From positions 2,418,001 through 2,482,000 of the forward strand of contig NZ_CP110396.1 of the NCBI RefSeq assembly GCF_029910215.1: DNA of 64,000 nt, written 5' to 3'. Positions 33,441 to 42,714 of the stretch are shown piece after piece. How positions within the stretch are numbered: the stretch's first letter is position 1; the number at the start of each line of letters is the position of its first letter. Source of the DNA: Paraburkholderia sp. D15. Lineage in GTDB: Bacteria; Pseudomonadota; Gammaproteobacteria; Burkholderiales; Burkholderiaceae. The position numbers and the translations under genes were made by a program. The notes beneath the pieces are model-generated. The model ran no database searches and was not told the origin of the DNA. It was given only the letters and a program-made list of their open reading frames with translations.

Positions 33441-34220
33441 TCACGACACCGGCAGCAGCTTCCCGCTGAACACCACCGGCCCGCTCGGCGCATTCGGATT
33501 CGGCGAACCGCCCGGCGCTTCGATCGACACGGCCAGCGCCGCGTAGCTTTGCGGCTTCTGCTGACCCGCCGGCACCTTGCCGCTCGCACTGTCGGGCAGC
33601 ATGCCGAGCGCGACCGGATGACCGCTCGCCGGAATGCCCCACAACTCCATCGCGCGGCCGGCCGGCAGACCGACCTTGCCGAGCGGATGCAACGTCATCG
33701 TCGAATGGGCTTCGTCCCATGCGACCAGCATGACCGGATGCGCGTCCTTGTCGTTCAGCACGGCGACGTGCGACACGGCCGCTTCCGGTTGCTGCGCGAC
33801 GACCGGCGCATTGGGTGTCGTTGCGGACGGCCACAGCGACCGCAACGCGACCACCACGGCCACCGCCGCGACGCCGGTGACGCCGAGTGCCCAGCCGCGC
33901 CAGAACGCGAGGTTCTCGAACAGACTGCGGGTCGGCCGTGCAGGCGTTTCGACCACGGTGCGCGGACGCGTCGTTTCACGCGCGGCGCTCAAACCGAGCC
34001 GCCGCTCGATAGCCTCCCAGACGGCCGCCGGCGGCATGCGCGGCTCGGCGAGTTCGCTCATCGGCGAGATGCGCCGCTGCCATTCGTCGACCGCCTTGCG
34101 AACCGTGGCGTCGTGCTCGGCGTACAACTGGAAGCGGCGCCGGGCGCCGCCGCGCAACGTGCCGAGCACGTATTCGGCGGCCAGCAGATCGACGAGCTGA
34201 GGATAGCGATGCAGATTCAT
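33441..34220 (-). CDS. anti-sigma factor, RskA family
   Basis: 259 residues. The N-terminal cytoplasmic part (YPQLVDLLAAEYVLGTLRGGARRRFQ ... WQRRISPMSELAEPRMPPAAVWEAIERRL) is the RskA anti-sigma domain; a single membrane helix (WALGVTGVAAVAVVVALRSLW) follows, and the outer domain is the RskA-type sheet region (HVAVLNDKDAHPVMLVAWDEAHSTMTLHPLGKVGLPAGRAMELWGIP). Two consecutive ATGs lie at 34223 and 34220; the second has the better spacing from GGGAGG. It overlaps the sigma factor stop, so the two are coupled. Confidence 0.92.
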   Translation of the reverse strand: MNLHRYPQLVDLLAAEYVLGTLRGGARRRFQLYAEHDATVRKAVDEWQRRISPMSELAEPRMPPAAVWEAIERRLGLSAARETTRPRTVVETPARPTRSLFENLAFWRGWALGVTGVAAVAVVVALRSLWPSATTPNAPVVAQQPEAAVSHVAVLNDKDAHPVMLVAWDEAHSTMTLHPLGKVGLPAGRAMELWGIPASGHPVALGMLPDSASGKVPAGQQKPQSYAALAVSIEAPGGSPNPNAPSGPVVFSGKLLPVS

Positions 34221-34789
34221 CATTCGCCTCCCAGGCAGGTCTTCAGCTTGGCGAGGCCGCGTCTGATCCATGACTTGATCGTGCCGAGCGGGACGGTCAG
34301 TACTTCGGCGATCTCGCTATGGCTTTGATCGCGCAGATAAGCGAGCGCCACCGCCTGGCGTTGTGCCGGTTCCAGCTGCTGCATGCAGCCGGCCAGCAAG
34401 CGCGCCTGCAGACTGACCGCGGTCAGTGCTTCGGGATCCGGATCACCGGTTGCCACGAGGTCGTCCAACGCATCGCTCCATTCCGTTTCCTGCGGATTGA
34501 CTCGCCGCAGATGATCGAGAGCACGGTTGCGGACGATTGCCGACATCCACGTCATCGGCGCGGACAACGCGCGGCGATAGTCGCCGGCGAAGCGCCAGAT
34601 ATTGACGAAGCTGTCCTGCAAAACCTCTTCGGCCCACTCGTGTCTGCTCAATATACGGAGCGCGAGGCCAAACAGTTTCGGGGCGGCGAGATCATATAGC
34701 TCGCGTAATGCCGCCGCGTCTTCTTTGGCGACACGTTCGAGCAGCGCGGCAAGGGTTTCCGGCGTGAGTTCTCGAGGATTGGCTGTCAT
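34220..34789 (-). CDS. ECF sigma factor, SigK/RpoE-like
   Basis: 189 residues. Region 2 is LRELYDLAAPKLFGLALRILSRHEWAEEVLQDSFVNIWRFA with YRRALSAPMTWMSAIVRNRALDHLRR; region 4 is LEPAQRQAVALAYLRDQSHSEIAEVLTVPLGTIKSWIRRGLAKLK. Paired with a membrane anti-sigma of RskA type, so released by an envelope or oxidative signal. The upstream region 34790-35125 is shared with a divergent penicillin-binding protein gene, a plausible target, and contains an unexplained terminator-like hairpin. Confidence 0.94.
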   Translation of the reverse strand: MTANPRELTPETLAALLERVAKEDAAALRELYDLAAPKLFGLALRILSRHEWAEEVLQDSFVNIWRFAGDYRRALSAPMTWMSAIVRNRALDHLRRVNPQETEWSDALDDLVATGDPDPEALTAVSLQARLLAGCMQQLEPAQRQAVALAYLRDQSHSEIAEVLTVPLGTIKSWIRRGLAKLKTCLGGE

Positions 34790-34916
34790 GGAAAGGGAGA
34801 GGGTGGGCTTGCGGACGTATGGTACTCAATTCGCCGCGGGCTTGAAGGTGGTTTTTTTACAGTTGCCTGCATCCAATCCCACGCAACGCGCGTACCCGGC
34901 CCACGCCGCAAAAGCA

Positions 34917-34943
34917 GAAAACCGCCGGTAAGCGGCGGTTTTC
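34917..34943. terminator. terminator-like hairpin in a divergent intergenic region
   Basis: Perfect 10-bp stem GAAAACCGCC / GGCGGTTTTC with a 7-base loop. On the minus strand it is followed by TTTTCTGCTTTT, on the plus strand by TTTTCG. No annotated gene ends here: the sigma gene starts at 34789 going left and the penicillin-binding protein gene starts at 35126 going right. The 34790-35125 region shows no other feature. Confidence 0.6.
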
Positions 34944-35125
34944 GTGAGGGGCGAAAGACCTTCAATATCGCATGCCTGAAGGCGCTCGTCACCTGCCGCG
35001 AAGGCTGTTGTAGCGGCGACACTGTCGGGTAAATCCGTACCGATCGCGCGCTCGGGTTCCGCGCTACACTGATTTGAAGGTGCGCCAGACATTAAGAGCA
35101 TGGCGCCGGCTCGGGGAGAGCAACC

Positions 35126-38100
35126 ATGAATCGGCCTCTGGTTCGGTTACCGTTTCGCGCGGCAGGCACGGCGCCTGTGCGGAGATGGTTCAAATGGGCG
35201 CTGGTCGCGACGATCCTGCTCGCGCTGGCCTTGCTGGTGCGTTTCTGCCAGCTCGAAATCCAGACCTCCCGAATGCAGGCGCACTACCTCTCCGAATTGA
35301 CGCGCGACGTCGGCTTCACGGTCGCCGACGGTCCCAGTCACTCCATCCGTTTTCCTCCTCCGGACAAAGGCCCGTACGACAGCCGGCTCGGCTACGCGTT
35401 GCTGCCAGCCATCCAGCAGCGATTGCTGCAACGCGGATTCGAAATCAGCTCGCAGGCGCGCGATTCCGAACGCATGCTGTGGCTCTCGGATAACGGGTTG
35501 TTCCTGCCGTACGCCGAGAAAGATCAGGCGGGTCTGCAACTCGTCGACGGTACCGGCGCGCCGCTTTTCGATGCCCGTTTCCCCGGCCGCGCTTATGACA
35601 ATTTCGACGCGATCCCGCCGCTGGTCGTGAACTCGCTGCTGTTCATCGAAGACCGCTATCTGCTCGATGCGGATCAGCCGAACCGCAATCCGGCGATCGA
35701 CTGGGGGCGCTTCAGCCGCGCGCTCGCCGATCAGGGCGTGCGGGTGTTCAACCATCATCAATCGCAGCCGGGCGGCAGCACGCTGGCCACCCAGATCGAG
35801 AAGTTCCGGCATTCGGCGGGCGGACGCACGGCGACGCCGCCGGAGAAGCTTCGGCAGATCGCATCGGCTTCGGTGCGTGCGTATCTGGGCGGTCCGCAAA
35901 CCTTGCCCGCGCGCCGGCAGATCGTCGTGCATTACCTGAACTCGGTGCCGCTGGCGGCGCAGCCGGGCATCGGCGAAATCAACGGAATCGGCGATGGGCT
36001 CGCCGCCTGGTACGGCCGCGATTTCGACGACGTGAACCGCATTCTGAAAGCGCCGTCCACGCCGGACAATCTGCCGGCGCAAGGCGTGGCGTTCCGCCAG
36101 GTGTTGTCGCTGATGATCGCGCAGCGCGCGCCGTCGTATTTTCTGCGGCATGGGTACGGCGAGCTCGAACGTCTGACCGATAGCTATCTGCGGCTGCTGG
36201 CGAGCGGCGGCGTGGTGTCGGCGTCGCTGCGCGATGCCGCGCTGTCCGCGCAGGTCGAACTGCATCGCATGCCGCACGGCGCGCCGAACGCGGATTCGTT
36301 CGTCTCGCGCAAGGCGGTCACGTCGATGCGCTCGCATCTGTTGGCCGCGCTTGGCGTGCCGAGTTTCTACGAACTCGACCGTCTCGACGTGCAGGCCACC
36401 GGCACGCTGAATAACGCGCTGCAGCAGGCGGTCAGCGAACGGCTCGCCGCCGCCGGCACGAAAGACGGCGCGAAGGCCGCGGGTCTCGTCGGCTTCGAAA
36501 TGCTGCGGCCCACGGACGACCCGTCGCGAATCACGTACAGCTTCACGCTGTTCGAACGAAGCGGCGGCGCGAATCTCGTGCGGGTGCAAACCGACAGCGT
36601 GAATCAGCCGTTCGACATCAATTCCGGCGCGCGTCTGAATCTCGGATCGACGGCGAAACTGCGTACCGTGGTCACGTATCTGCAGATCGTGACCGACCTG
36701 CACACGCGTTACGCGCCGCTCCCGGCGGCGGAGCTGAAGGCGGTCAAGCCCGACCCGAGCGACCAACTCACGCGCTGGGCGCTCGACTATCTGATGCACA
36801 CGTCCGACCGCTCGCTGCAGGCGATGCTCGACGCGGCGGTGGAACGCAAATACTCGGCGAACCCGGGCGAAACGTTCTACACGGGCGGCGGCGCGCAAAC
36901 CTTCAACAACTTCGAGTCCGACGACAACAGCCGCATCCTGACCGTGCACCGCGCGTTCCAGCATTCGGTGAACCTGGTGTTCGTGCGCTTGATGCGCGAC
37001 ATCGTTCACTATGAAATGGTGCGGACCACCGGCCCCTCGTCGCAATGGCTCGACGATCCGGCGATCCGCAAGCAGTATCTGACGCAGTTCGCCGATCAGG
37101 AAAGCCGCGTGTATCTCGGCCGTTTCTACACGAAGTATCACGACAAGTCGCCCGATCAGGCGCTCGCGCTGCTGTTGCTCGGCGTGCGCAAGTCGCCGCC
37201 GAAACTGGCGACGGTGCTGCGCAGCGTCGCGCCGGACCAATCGAACGCGTGGTTCAACGCGCAGATGCGCGCGGCGCTGAAGAATACGCCGGCCGCCTCG
37301 GCGCTCGACGACGAGGACCTCGCGAACCTCTACGCGAAATACGCCGAGGACCGATTCAACCTAAACGATCGCGGCTACATCGCCGGCGTGCATCCGCTCG
37401 AACTGTGGACGCTCAACTATCTGCGGCGACATCCGGACGCGACACTCGCGCAGATGCAGAGCGCGAGCCGCGACGTGCGGTTGTCGACCTATTCGTGGCT
37501 CTTCAAGACCCGCTATCACGCGACCCAGGACCGGCGCATCAAGCGCATGGTCGAGCTGCGCGCCTACGACGCGATCGGCAAGTCGTGGCAGGCGCTCGGC
37601 TATCCGTTCGCCAATCTCACGCCGTCGTATGCGGCCGCGATCGGCGCATCGGGCGACCGGCCCGCGGCGCTCGCGCAATTGATCGGCGTGATCGCCGCCG
37701 ACGGCAACAAGCTGCCGACCGAAAGCCTCACGCGTATCGACTTCGCGAAAGACACGCCGTACGAAACGCACTTCCAGCGCGCGGCCGTGGCGCCGCAGCA
37801 GCAGGTCTCGCCAGAAATCGCGAGCGTGGTGCGGGTCTTGTTGCGCGACGTCGTGCTGGGCGGCACCGCGAAACGTCTCGCGCAAGGCATGACGTTCCCC
37901 GATGGCCAGACCCTCGCGGTCTACGGCAAGACCGGCACGGGCGACCAGCGGTTCAACGTGTTCGCCAAGGGCGCGCGGCTGATCGAGTCGCGCAAGGTGA
38001 ATCGCAGCGCGACCTTCGTGTTCGTGATGGGCGATCGTTTCTACGGCACGCTGACGGCATACGTGCATGAACCGTACGCGGCACGTTACGAATTCACGAG

Positions 38101-38209
38101 CGCGTTGTCGGTGCAATTGCTGAAGTCGCTGGCGCCGGCGTTGCAGCCGTTGCTGGACAAAGCGCCGGTGAAGACGGTTGCGGCTGCAACCAGCGTGGCG
38201 GCGCAGTAA
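35126..38209 (+). CDS. atypical class A penicillin-binding protein (transglycosylase/transpeptidase)
   Basis: 1027 residues, one N-terminal membrane anchor (WALVATILLALALLVRF). The glycosyltransferase-51 domain carries the catalytic Glu175 in FIEDRYLL and the GGSTLATQIEKFRHS motif. The penicillin-binding domain has Ser508-Lys in NLGSTAKLRT, SVN at about 614 and KTGTG at about 934. Between GT51 and transpeptidase, and between SVN and KTG, are long insertions (the latter about 300 residues), making it larger than ordinary PBP1a/1b proteins. It would polymerise and cross-link peptidoglycan outside the inner membrane. Divergent from the sigma/anti-sigma pair. Confidence 0.88.
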   Translation: MNRPLVRLPFRAAGTAPVRRWFKWALVATILLALALLVRFCQLEIQTSRMQAHYLSELTRDVGFTVADGPSHSIRFPPPDKGPYDSRLGYALLPAIQQRLLQRGFEISSQARDSERMLWLSDNGLFLPYAEKDQAGLQLVDGTGAPLFDARFPGRAYDNFDAIPPLVVNSLLFIEDRYLLDADQPNRNPAIDWGRFSRALADQGVRVFNHHQSQPGGSTLATQIEKFRHSAGGRTATPPEKLRQIASASVRAYLGGPQTLPARRQIVVHYLNSVPLAAQPGIGEINGIGDGLAAWYGRDFDDVNRILKAPSTPDNLPAQGVAFRQVLSLMIAQRAPSYFLRHGYGELERLTDSYLRLLASGGVVSASLRDAALSAQVELHRMPHGAPNADSFVSRKAVTSMRSHLLAALGVPSFYELDRLDVQATGTLNNALQQAVSERLAAAGTKDGAKAAGLVGFEMLRPTDDPSRITYSFTLFERSGGANLVRVQTDSVNQPFDINSGARLNLGSTAKLRTVVTYLQIVTDLHTRYAPLPAAELKAVKPDPSDQLTRWALDYLMHTSDRSLQAMLDAAVERKYSANPGETFYTGGGAQTFNNFESDDNSRILTVHRAFQHSVNLVFVRLMRDIVHYEMVRTTGPSSQWLDDPAIRKQYLTQFADQESRVYLGRFYTKYHDKSPDQALALLLLGVRKSPPKLATVLRSVAPDQSNAWFNAQMRAALKNTPAASALDDEDLANLYAKYAEDRFNLNDRGYIAGVHPLELWTLNYLRRHPDATLAQMQSASRDVRLSTYSWLFKTRYHATQDRRIKRMVELRAYDAIGKSWQALGYPFANLTPSYAAAIGASGDRPAALAQLIGVIAADGNKLPTESLTRIDFAKDTPYETHFQRAAVAPQQQVSPEIASVVRVLLRDVVLGGTAKRLAQGMTFPDGQTLAVYGKTGTGDQRFNVFAKGARLIESRKVNRSATFVFVMGDRFYGTLTAYVHEPYAARYEFTSALSVQLLKSLAPALQPLLDKAPVKTVAAATSVAAQ

Positions 38210-38263
38210 CTCGCGGTATCGACATGCGACGAACCGGCGGGACGCGGAGCCGGGTCAATCGGC

Positions 38264-39496
38264 TTAATAACCCGTGTCCGCCGCCGGTTTGAGAAACAGT
38301 TCGTGCACCGGCGCGAAGTGCGCGTAGAGCGGCAGAATCGCGCCGCCCATCGCCCGCGCATCCGAGCCGATCGCGCCTTCCAGCAGTTGCGGCCGCACCA
38401 TCCCCTCCCATTCGAATCGGTCGAGCACGCGCTCGGTGCGGCGGATGATTTCGCGCACCAGTTGCCGGTCGAATTCGCCGTCGATCACCACGGCTTCGAG
38501 ATCGAGCAACGCCGCCGCATTCGTCAACGCATTGGCGATCGCGGGGCATGCGCTGTCGAGCCATTGCTCGGTATAGCGCCACAATTCCGGCGACAACGCG
38601 CGATGATCGTGCGCGGCGGCAGCCGGCAGACCCGCGTCGCTCAACAGTTTTTCCAGCACGAAGCCCGAGGCTGCATGCAGCAGTTGCCGCGCCGGTTTGC
38701 GTGCAGTGCCGCTTGCGCCGCTCAACGGAATCGAGCCGACCGCGCCCGCGTTGTCGTGCGGACCGCCGTGCAGACGTCCGTCGATCACGAGACCGCCGCC
38801 GATGAACGTGCCGACGAACAGGTACAGAAAGTTATGGATGCCGCGCCCCTGGCCCATCACCAGTTCGGCGGCGCAGGCGGCGGTGGTGTCCTTGGCGAAT
38901 TCGACGGGCAGTCCCGTCATCGCGGCGACGCGGGCACGCAGATCGATCTCGTGCCACGCGTCGAGCGCGTCCGGCGGCGCGCCGAGAAAATCGCGCCAGC
39001 CGCCGAGCCACAACGGCGCGGCCACGCCCACGCCGACCACCTTGTTGGCCTTTGCGCCGAGCGTGTGATTCACGCGCGCCAGTTTGCTTTCGAGCGCGGG
39101 AAACAGCGCGCGCGGGTCGGGATACGCGTAGTCGACCACGTCGCGGCAGACCACGTGACCGGCGAAATCCAGCGCCAGGACGTCGAGGCTGCGGCGGCCG
39201 ACCTTGATGCCGATGGTGTACGCGCCATCCGGGCGCAGCGCGATCGGCACGGACGGCTGGCCGATCCGGCCGCGCACGCGCGCGTGCTTTTCGAGCAGGC
39301 CGTCGTCGATCAGCCGGTCGACGATCATCGACACGGTCTGCATCGACAGACGCGTGAGACGGCCCACGTCGGCCTTCGGCAGCGGTCCGTGCAAGCGGAT
39401 CGCCTGCAGCACGATCCGCTCGTTGAACTGCCGCATGCCGACCTGGTTCGAGCCGACCGTGCGTTTGAGCGGCGCGCGGGCGCCGGTGGTGTCCAT
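38264..39496 (-). CDS. ROK family transcriptional repressor (FrcR/XylR-type)
   Basis: 410 residues. N-terminal winged HTH (FNERIVLQAIRLHGPLPKADVGRLTRLSMQTVSMIVDRLIDDGLLEK) followed by a ROK sugar-kinase-like domain (GIKVGRRSLDVLALDFAGHVVC; VVGVGVAAPLWLGG; FLYLFVGTFIGGGLVIDGRLHGGPHDNAGAVGSIP). The usual ROK zinc-binding Cys cluster is not evident. ATG at 39496; an upstream TTG could add seven residues. It is the last gene of a fructose-type ABC transporter operon and is the obvious candidate for the CTAAATCAC dyad upstream of the binding protein gene. Confidence 0.9.
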   Translation of the reverse strand: MDTTGARAPLKRTVGSNQVGMRQFNERIVLQAIRLHGPLPKADVGRLTRLSMQTVSMIVDRLIDDGLLEKHARVRGRIGQPSVPIALRPDGAYTIGIKVGRRSLDVLALDFAGHVVCRDVVDYAYPDPRALFPALESKLARVNHTLGAKANKVVGVGVAAPLWLGGWRDFLGAPPDALDAWHEIDLRARVAAMTGLPVEFAKDTTAACAAELVMGQGRGIHNFLYLFVGTFIGGGLVIDGRLHGGPHDNAGAVGSIPLSGASGTARKPARQLLHAASGFVLEKLLSDAGLPAAAAHDHRALSPELWRYTEQWLDSACPAIANALTNAAALLDLEAVVIDGEFDRQLVREIIRRTERVLDRFEWEGMVRPQLLEGAIGSDARAMGGAILPLYAHFAPVHELFLKPAADTGY

Positions 39497-39530
39497 GATG
39501 GGAGGCCTGCCGTTCAAAGGTAGACCGGCA

Positions 39531-40328
39531 TCACGCGATCGCCTTGACGTCGGCTTCCTTGGCGCCGGTCATGATCGCGACCGCCTCGGACATATGCACG
39601 TCTTTCGTGTTGACCAGCGCCGCGCGCCGGCCGAGCCGCTGGATATGGATACGATCCGCCACCTCGAACACGTGCGGCATGTTGTGGCTGATCAGGATCA
39701 CCGGCAGGCCGCGTTCGCGCACGCGCCGGATCAGTTCGAGCACCATGTTGCCTTCCTTCACGCCGAGCGCGGCGGTGGGCTCGTCGAGAATCACCACGTG
39801 CCGCGCGAAGGCCGCGCTGCGTGCCACCGCGACGCCCTGGCGCTGACCGCCCGACAGCGTTTCGACCGCCTGACGCATCGAACGGATACCGATCTGCAGG
39901 TCTTTCATATGCGCGGTCGCTTCGTCGAGCATGCGGCGCTTGTCGATCATTTTGAAGATCGAGCCGCGCCAGCCCGGCTTCAGCAATTCGCGCGCGAGGA
40001 ACAGGTTTTCGGCGATGCTCATGGCCGGCGCCACCGCGAGTTCCTGATAGACCGTTTCGATGCCCTGCGCGCGCGCATCCAGCGGACTGCGGAACTTGAC
40101 CGGCTTGCCGTCGAGCAGGATCTCGCCTTCGTCCGGCACGGTCGCGCCGGATAGCGCCTTGATCAACGACGATTTGCCCGCGCCGTTGTCGCCGATCACC
40201 GCGAGGATTTCGCCGGGCAGCACTTCGAAATCGCAGCCGTCGAGCGCGGTCACGTTGCCGTAGCGTTTGATCAGGCCGCGTGCCTGCAGGACGGGTTGCG
40301 CGGCGGAAGCTGAAGTAGGGGTCGACAT
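39531..40328 (-). CDS. sugar ABC transporter ATPase, FrcA type
   Basis: 265 residues, a single ATPase domain as in FrcA rather than the duplicated RbsA form. Walker A GDNGAGKSS, Q-loop YQELAVAP, signature LSGGQRQGVAVAR, Walker B HVVILDEPTAAL, and switch His in LISHNMPHV are all present. Partner of the permease encoded 19 bp upstream. Energises uptake of fructose or a related monosaccharide. Confidence 0.93.
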   Translation of the reverse strand: MSTPTSASAAQPVLQARGLIKRYGNVTALDGCDFEVLPGEILAVIGDNGAGKSSLIKALSGATVPDEGEILLDGKPVKFRSPLDARAQGIETVYQELAVAPAMSIAENLFLARELLKPGWRGSIFKMIDKRRMLDEATAHMKDLQIGIRSMRQAVETLSGGQRQGVAVARSAAFARHVVILDEPTAALGVKEGNMVLELIRRVRERGLPVILISHNMPHVFEVADRIHIQRLGRRAALVNTKDVHMSEAVAIMTGAKEADVKAIA

Positions 40329-40347
40329 GACGAATGCTCCTGTGTGC

Positions 40348-41334
40348 TCAACCGCGACGATGCGAGAGTTTGTCGGCGGCCACCGCGAGAATCACCAGCA
40401 TGCCGGTGATCAACACCTGGTAGACCGAGGACACGCCGATCAGCGTCAGCCCATTGCGGAACACGCCGACGATCAACGCGCCGAGCAGCGTGCCGACGAT
40501 CGAGCCGCGCCCGCCGAACAGACTGGTGCCTCCGAGCACGACCGCCGTGATGCTGTCGAGGTTCTCGGTCTGTCCCGCCTGCGGATCGCCGACGCCGGTG
40601 CGCGACACCGACAGCAGCGCGGCGATGCCGTAGATCGCGCCCGCCAGCGAATACACGGTGAGCAGGATCTTCTGCGACGACAGGCCCATCAGCCGCGCGG
40701 CCTCGGCGTTGTTGCCGAGCGCGTACAGATGGCGGCCGGGCACCGTGTCGCGCAGCACGAACCAGGTGGCGAGATACATCAGCAGCGTGAGCACGGTGCC
40801 GTACGTGACGTCGGCGGGACCGAGCTTGAAGGTGTTGCCGAAGAACATGATGGCGTCCGGCAGATTCGACACGCTCTCCGCGTTCGAATAGATCTGCGTG
40901 AGCGCGAAGGCGATATTCAGCGTGCCCAGCGTGACGATGAACGCGGGCAGCTTGATGCGCGTGATCAGCACGCCGTTCAGCGCGCCGAACAGCGTGCTCG
41001 CGGCGATGCCGCACAGGATCGCGAGAACCGGCGGCACGCCGAGCGTGACCGCGAACTTGGTCATGATGATCGAGCCGAACGCCATCACCATCCCGCACGA
41101 CAGGTCGATGCCGCCGGTCAGCACGATCAGCGTCTGGCCGATCGCGATCACCGCGACCACCATGGTCTGCTGCAGGATCAGCGAGAGGTTCTGGAACGAC
41201 AGGAAGCGGCTGCTCTGCGAGATGAAGAACCCGCAGGCAAGCACCAGCGCGATCAGCGGACCGACCTCGGCGAGCGACGGCAGACGGTCGGTGAAACTGC
41301 GCGAATGGCCGGCAGGCGCGGAAGGAGTCGACAT
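40348..41334 (-). CDS. sugar ABC transporter permease, FrcC/RbsC type
   Basis: 328 residues with about ten membrane helices, of the BPD_transp_2 family. LIVLTGGIDLSCGMVMAFGSIIM, RIKLPAFIVTLGTLNI, GAIYGIAALLSVSRTGVGDPQAGQTENLDSITAVVLGGTSLFGGRGSIVGTLLGALIVGV are signature regions. ATG at 41334 with GAGGA 9 bases upstream. Forms the channel with the ATPase. Confidence 0.93.
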   Translation of the reverse strand: MSTPSAPAGHSRSFTDRLPSLAEVGPLIALVLACGFFISQSSRFLSFQNLSLILQQTMVVAVIAIGQTLIVLTGGIDLSCGMVMAFGSIIMTKFAVTLGVPPVLAILCGIAASTLFGALNGVLITRIKLPAFIVTLGTLNIAFALTQIYSNAESVSNLPDAIMFFGNTFKLGPADVTYGTVLTLLMYLATWFVLRDTVPGRHLYALGNNAEAARLMGLSSQKILLTVYSLAGAIYGIAALLSVSRTGVGDPQAGQTENLDSITAVVLGGTSLFGGRGSIVGTLLGALIVGVFRNGLTLIGVSSVYQVLITGMLVILAVAADKLSHRRG

Positions 41335-41431
41335 GATGGAGATCCTCGATGGCATGAGCGCGGCGAATCGATGCCGGCCGCGCGGCGGATGCGGTGGCGG
41401 CCCGCATCGACGGGCCGCCGGTCGTGACGCG

Positions 41432-42436
41432 TTACTTGTTGCCCCAGCAGTTGTCGAGGCCGAACTTCGTGTCCTTGCTGTCGATGCCGGACATCGGCTT
41501 GTCGGTGATCAGCGTGACACCGGTGTCCTGATAGCCCGAGACCTTCTTGCCGGTCTTCGCGTAGTCGACGCCGGCGGTCACGCCGAGCGCGGCCATCTTC
41601 AGCGGATACTGCTGCGAGGTCGCCGCGATGGCGCCGGCCTTCACGTTGCGCACGCCTTCGCAACCGCCGTCGATCGAGACGATCATCACGCCCTTGTCCT
41701 TGCCCGCGGCCTTCAACGCGCGGTACGCGCCGGCCGCGGCCGGTTCGTTGATCGTGTAGACCACGTTGATGTCGGGCGACTTCTGCAGGCAGTTTTCCAT
41801 CGCCGTCTGGCCCTTCGCCTGATCGCCGCGCGTGTCCTGGCTGCAGACGATCGACGGGTCGCCTTCCTTCACGCCGAAGCCTTCGAGAAAGCCGTTATGC
41901 CGCAGCACGCCGACCGACACGCCGGGCGCGAGGTCGAGCGTGGCGATTTTCGCGGGCTTGCCGTTCAACGCGGCCTTCGCGTATTTGCCGATCAGCACGC
42001 CGGCCTTGAAGTTGTCGGTGGCGAAGAGAGCGTCGGTGGCGTCCTGCGGATCGGTCGGCGTGTCGAGCGCGACCACCATCACGCCGGCGGCGCGCGCTTT
42101 CTTGATGCTCGGCACGATCGCCTTGGTGTCGCTCGGCGTGATCAGGATCGCTTTCGCGCCCGCCGTCATCATGTTTTCGATCGCGGTGACCTGGCTCGCG
42201 TTGTCGCCGTCGAACTTGCCGGCGGCCGTGATCAGTTTCGCGCCGTCTTTCGAGGCGGCGGCCTCGGCGCCCTGTTTCATCTTCACGAAGAACGGATTGG
42301 TGTCGGTCTTCGTGATCAGGCCGACCACAGGCTGATCGGCCGCCTGGCTCGCGCCTGCACACCATACCGCCGATGCCGCCACGCACATCGACACGAGTTT
42401 GCGGGCGACAGGATGCCTGCGGGAATGCTGATTCAT
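41432..42436 (-). CDS. sugar ABC transporter substrate-binding protein, FrcB type
   Basis: 334 residues with a Sec signal (LVSMCVAASAVWCAGASQA|AD). Periplasmic type I binding fold: PVVGLITKTDTNPFFVKMKQGAE, AILITPSDTKAIVPSIKKARAAGVMVVALDTPTD, VCSQDTRGDQAKGQTAMENCL, VYTINEPAAAGAYRALKAAG, MIVSIDGGCEGVRNV. Similar to the fructose-binding FrcB of rhizobia. First gene of the operon (binding protein, permease, ATPase, ROK regulator). GGAGGAGAG precedes the ATG. Confidence 0.93.
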   Translation of the reverse strand: MNQHSRRHPVARKLVSMCVAASAVWCAGASQAADQPVVGLITKTDTNPFFVKMKQGAEAAASKDGAKLITAAGKFDGDNASQVTAIENMMTAGAKAILITPSDTKAIVPSIKKARAAGVMVVALDTPTDPQDATDALFATDNFKAGVLIGKYAKAALNGKPAKIATLDLAPGVSVGVLRHNGFLEGFGVKEGDPSIVCSQDTRGDQAKGQTAMENCLQKSPDINVVYTINEPAAAGAYRALKAAGKDKGVMIVSIDGGCEGVRNVKAGAIAATSQQYPLKMAALGVTAGVDYAKTGKKVSGYQDTGVTLITDKPMSGIDSKDTKFGLDNCWGNK

Positions 42437-42495
42437 GGGACGCTCTCCTCCGGTTGTTGGCAACGACGTGATGGACGACGAACGGCACAGGCCGC

Positions 42496-42518
42496 CTAAA
42501 TCACTTTGTGTGATTTAG
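42496..42518. promoter_or_regulatory. candidate ROK repressor operator upstream of the sugar-binding protein gene
   Basis: Perfect 9-bp arms CTAAATCAC (42496-42504) and GTGATTTAG (42510-42518) with a 5-bp spacer, 60 bp upstream of the binding protein ATG. ROK repressors bind such AT-rich inverted repeats. The remainder of 42437-42714 shows nothing. Confidence 0.7.
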
Positions 42519-42714
42519 TACAGCAGGCGCGACGACACGCGTCAAGGAAGGAATCGGAGCGGGGCGTGATGCAAGCGCTGACGTGCCAACGCCGCGAGCC
42601 AGACGGAATAAGGCGCGCGGCGCGTGGTGCGCTGCGGGATGACGAGCCGGGACTTCGGGAAAGTCCTGGCCTGGGTGAAAGCGGATTGAAGGCGGCGCGA
42701 GCGTTTATTCGCGC

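Noticed and set aside
33332..33589. 86-residue N-terminal extension of the FAD oxidoreductase
   Set aside because: The extension is Arg/Cys-rich, lacks similarity to the family and would place the FAD-binding motif too far from the start; ATG at 33331 fits.
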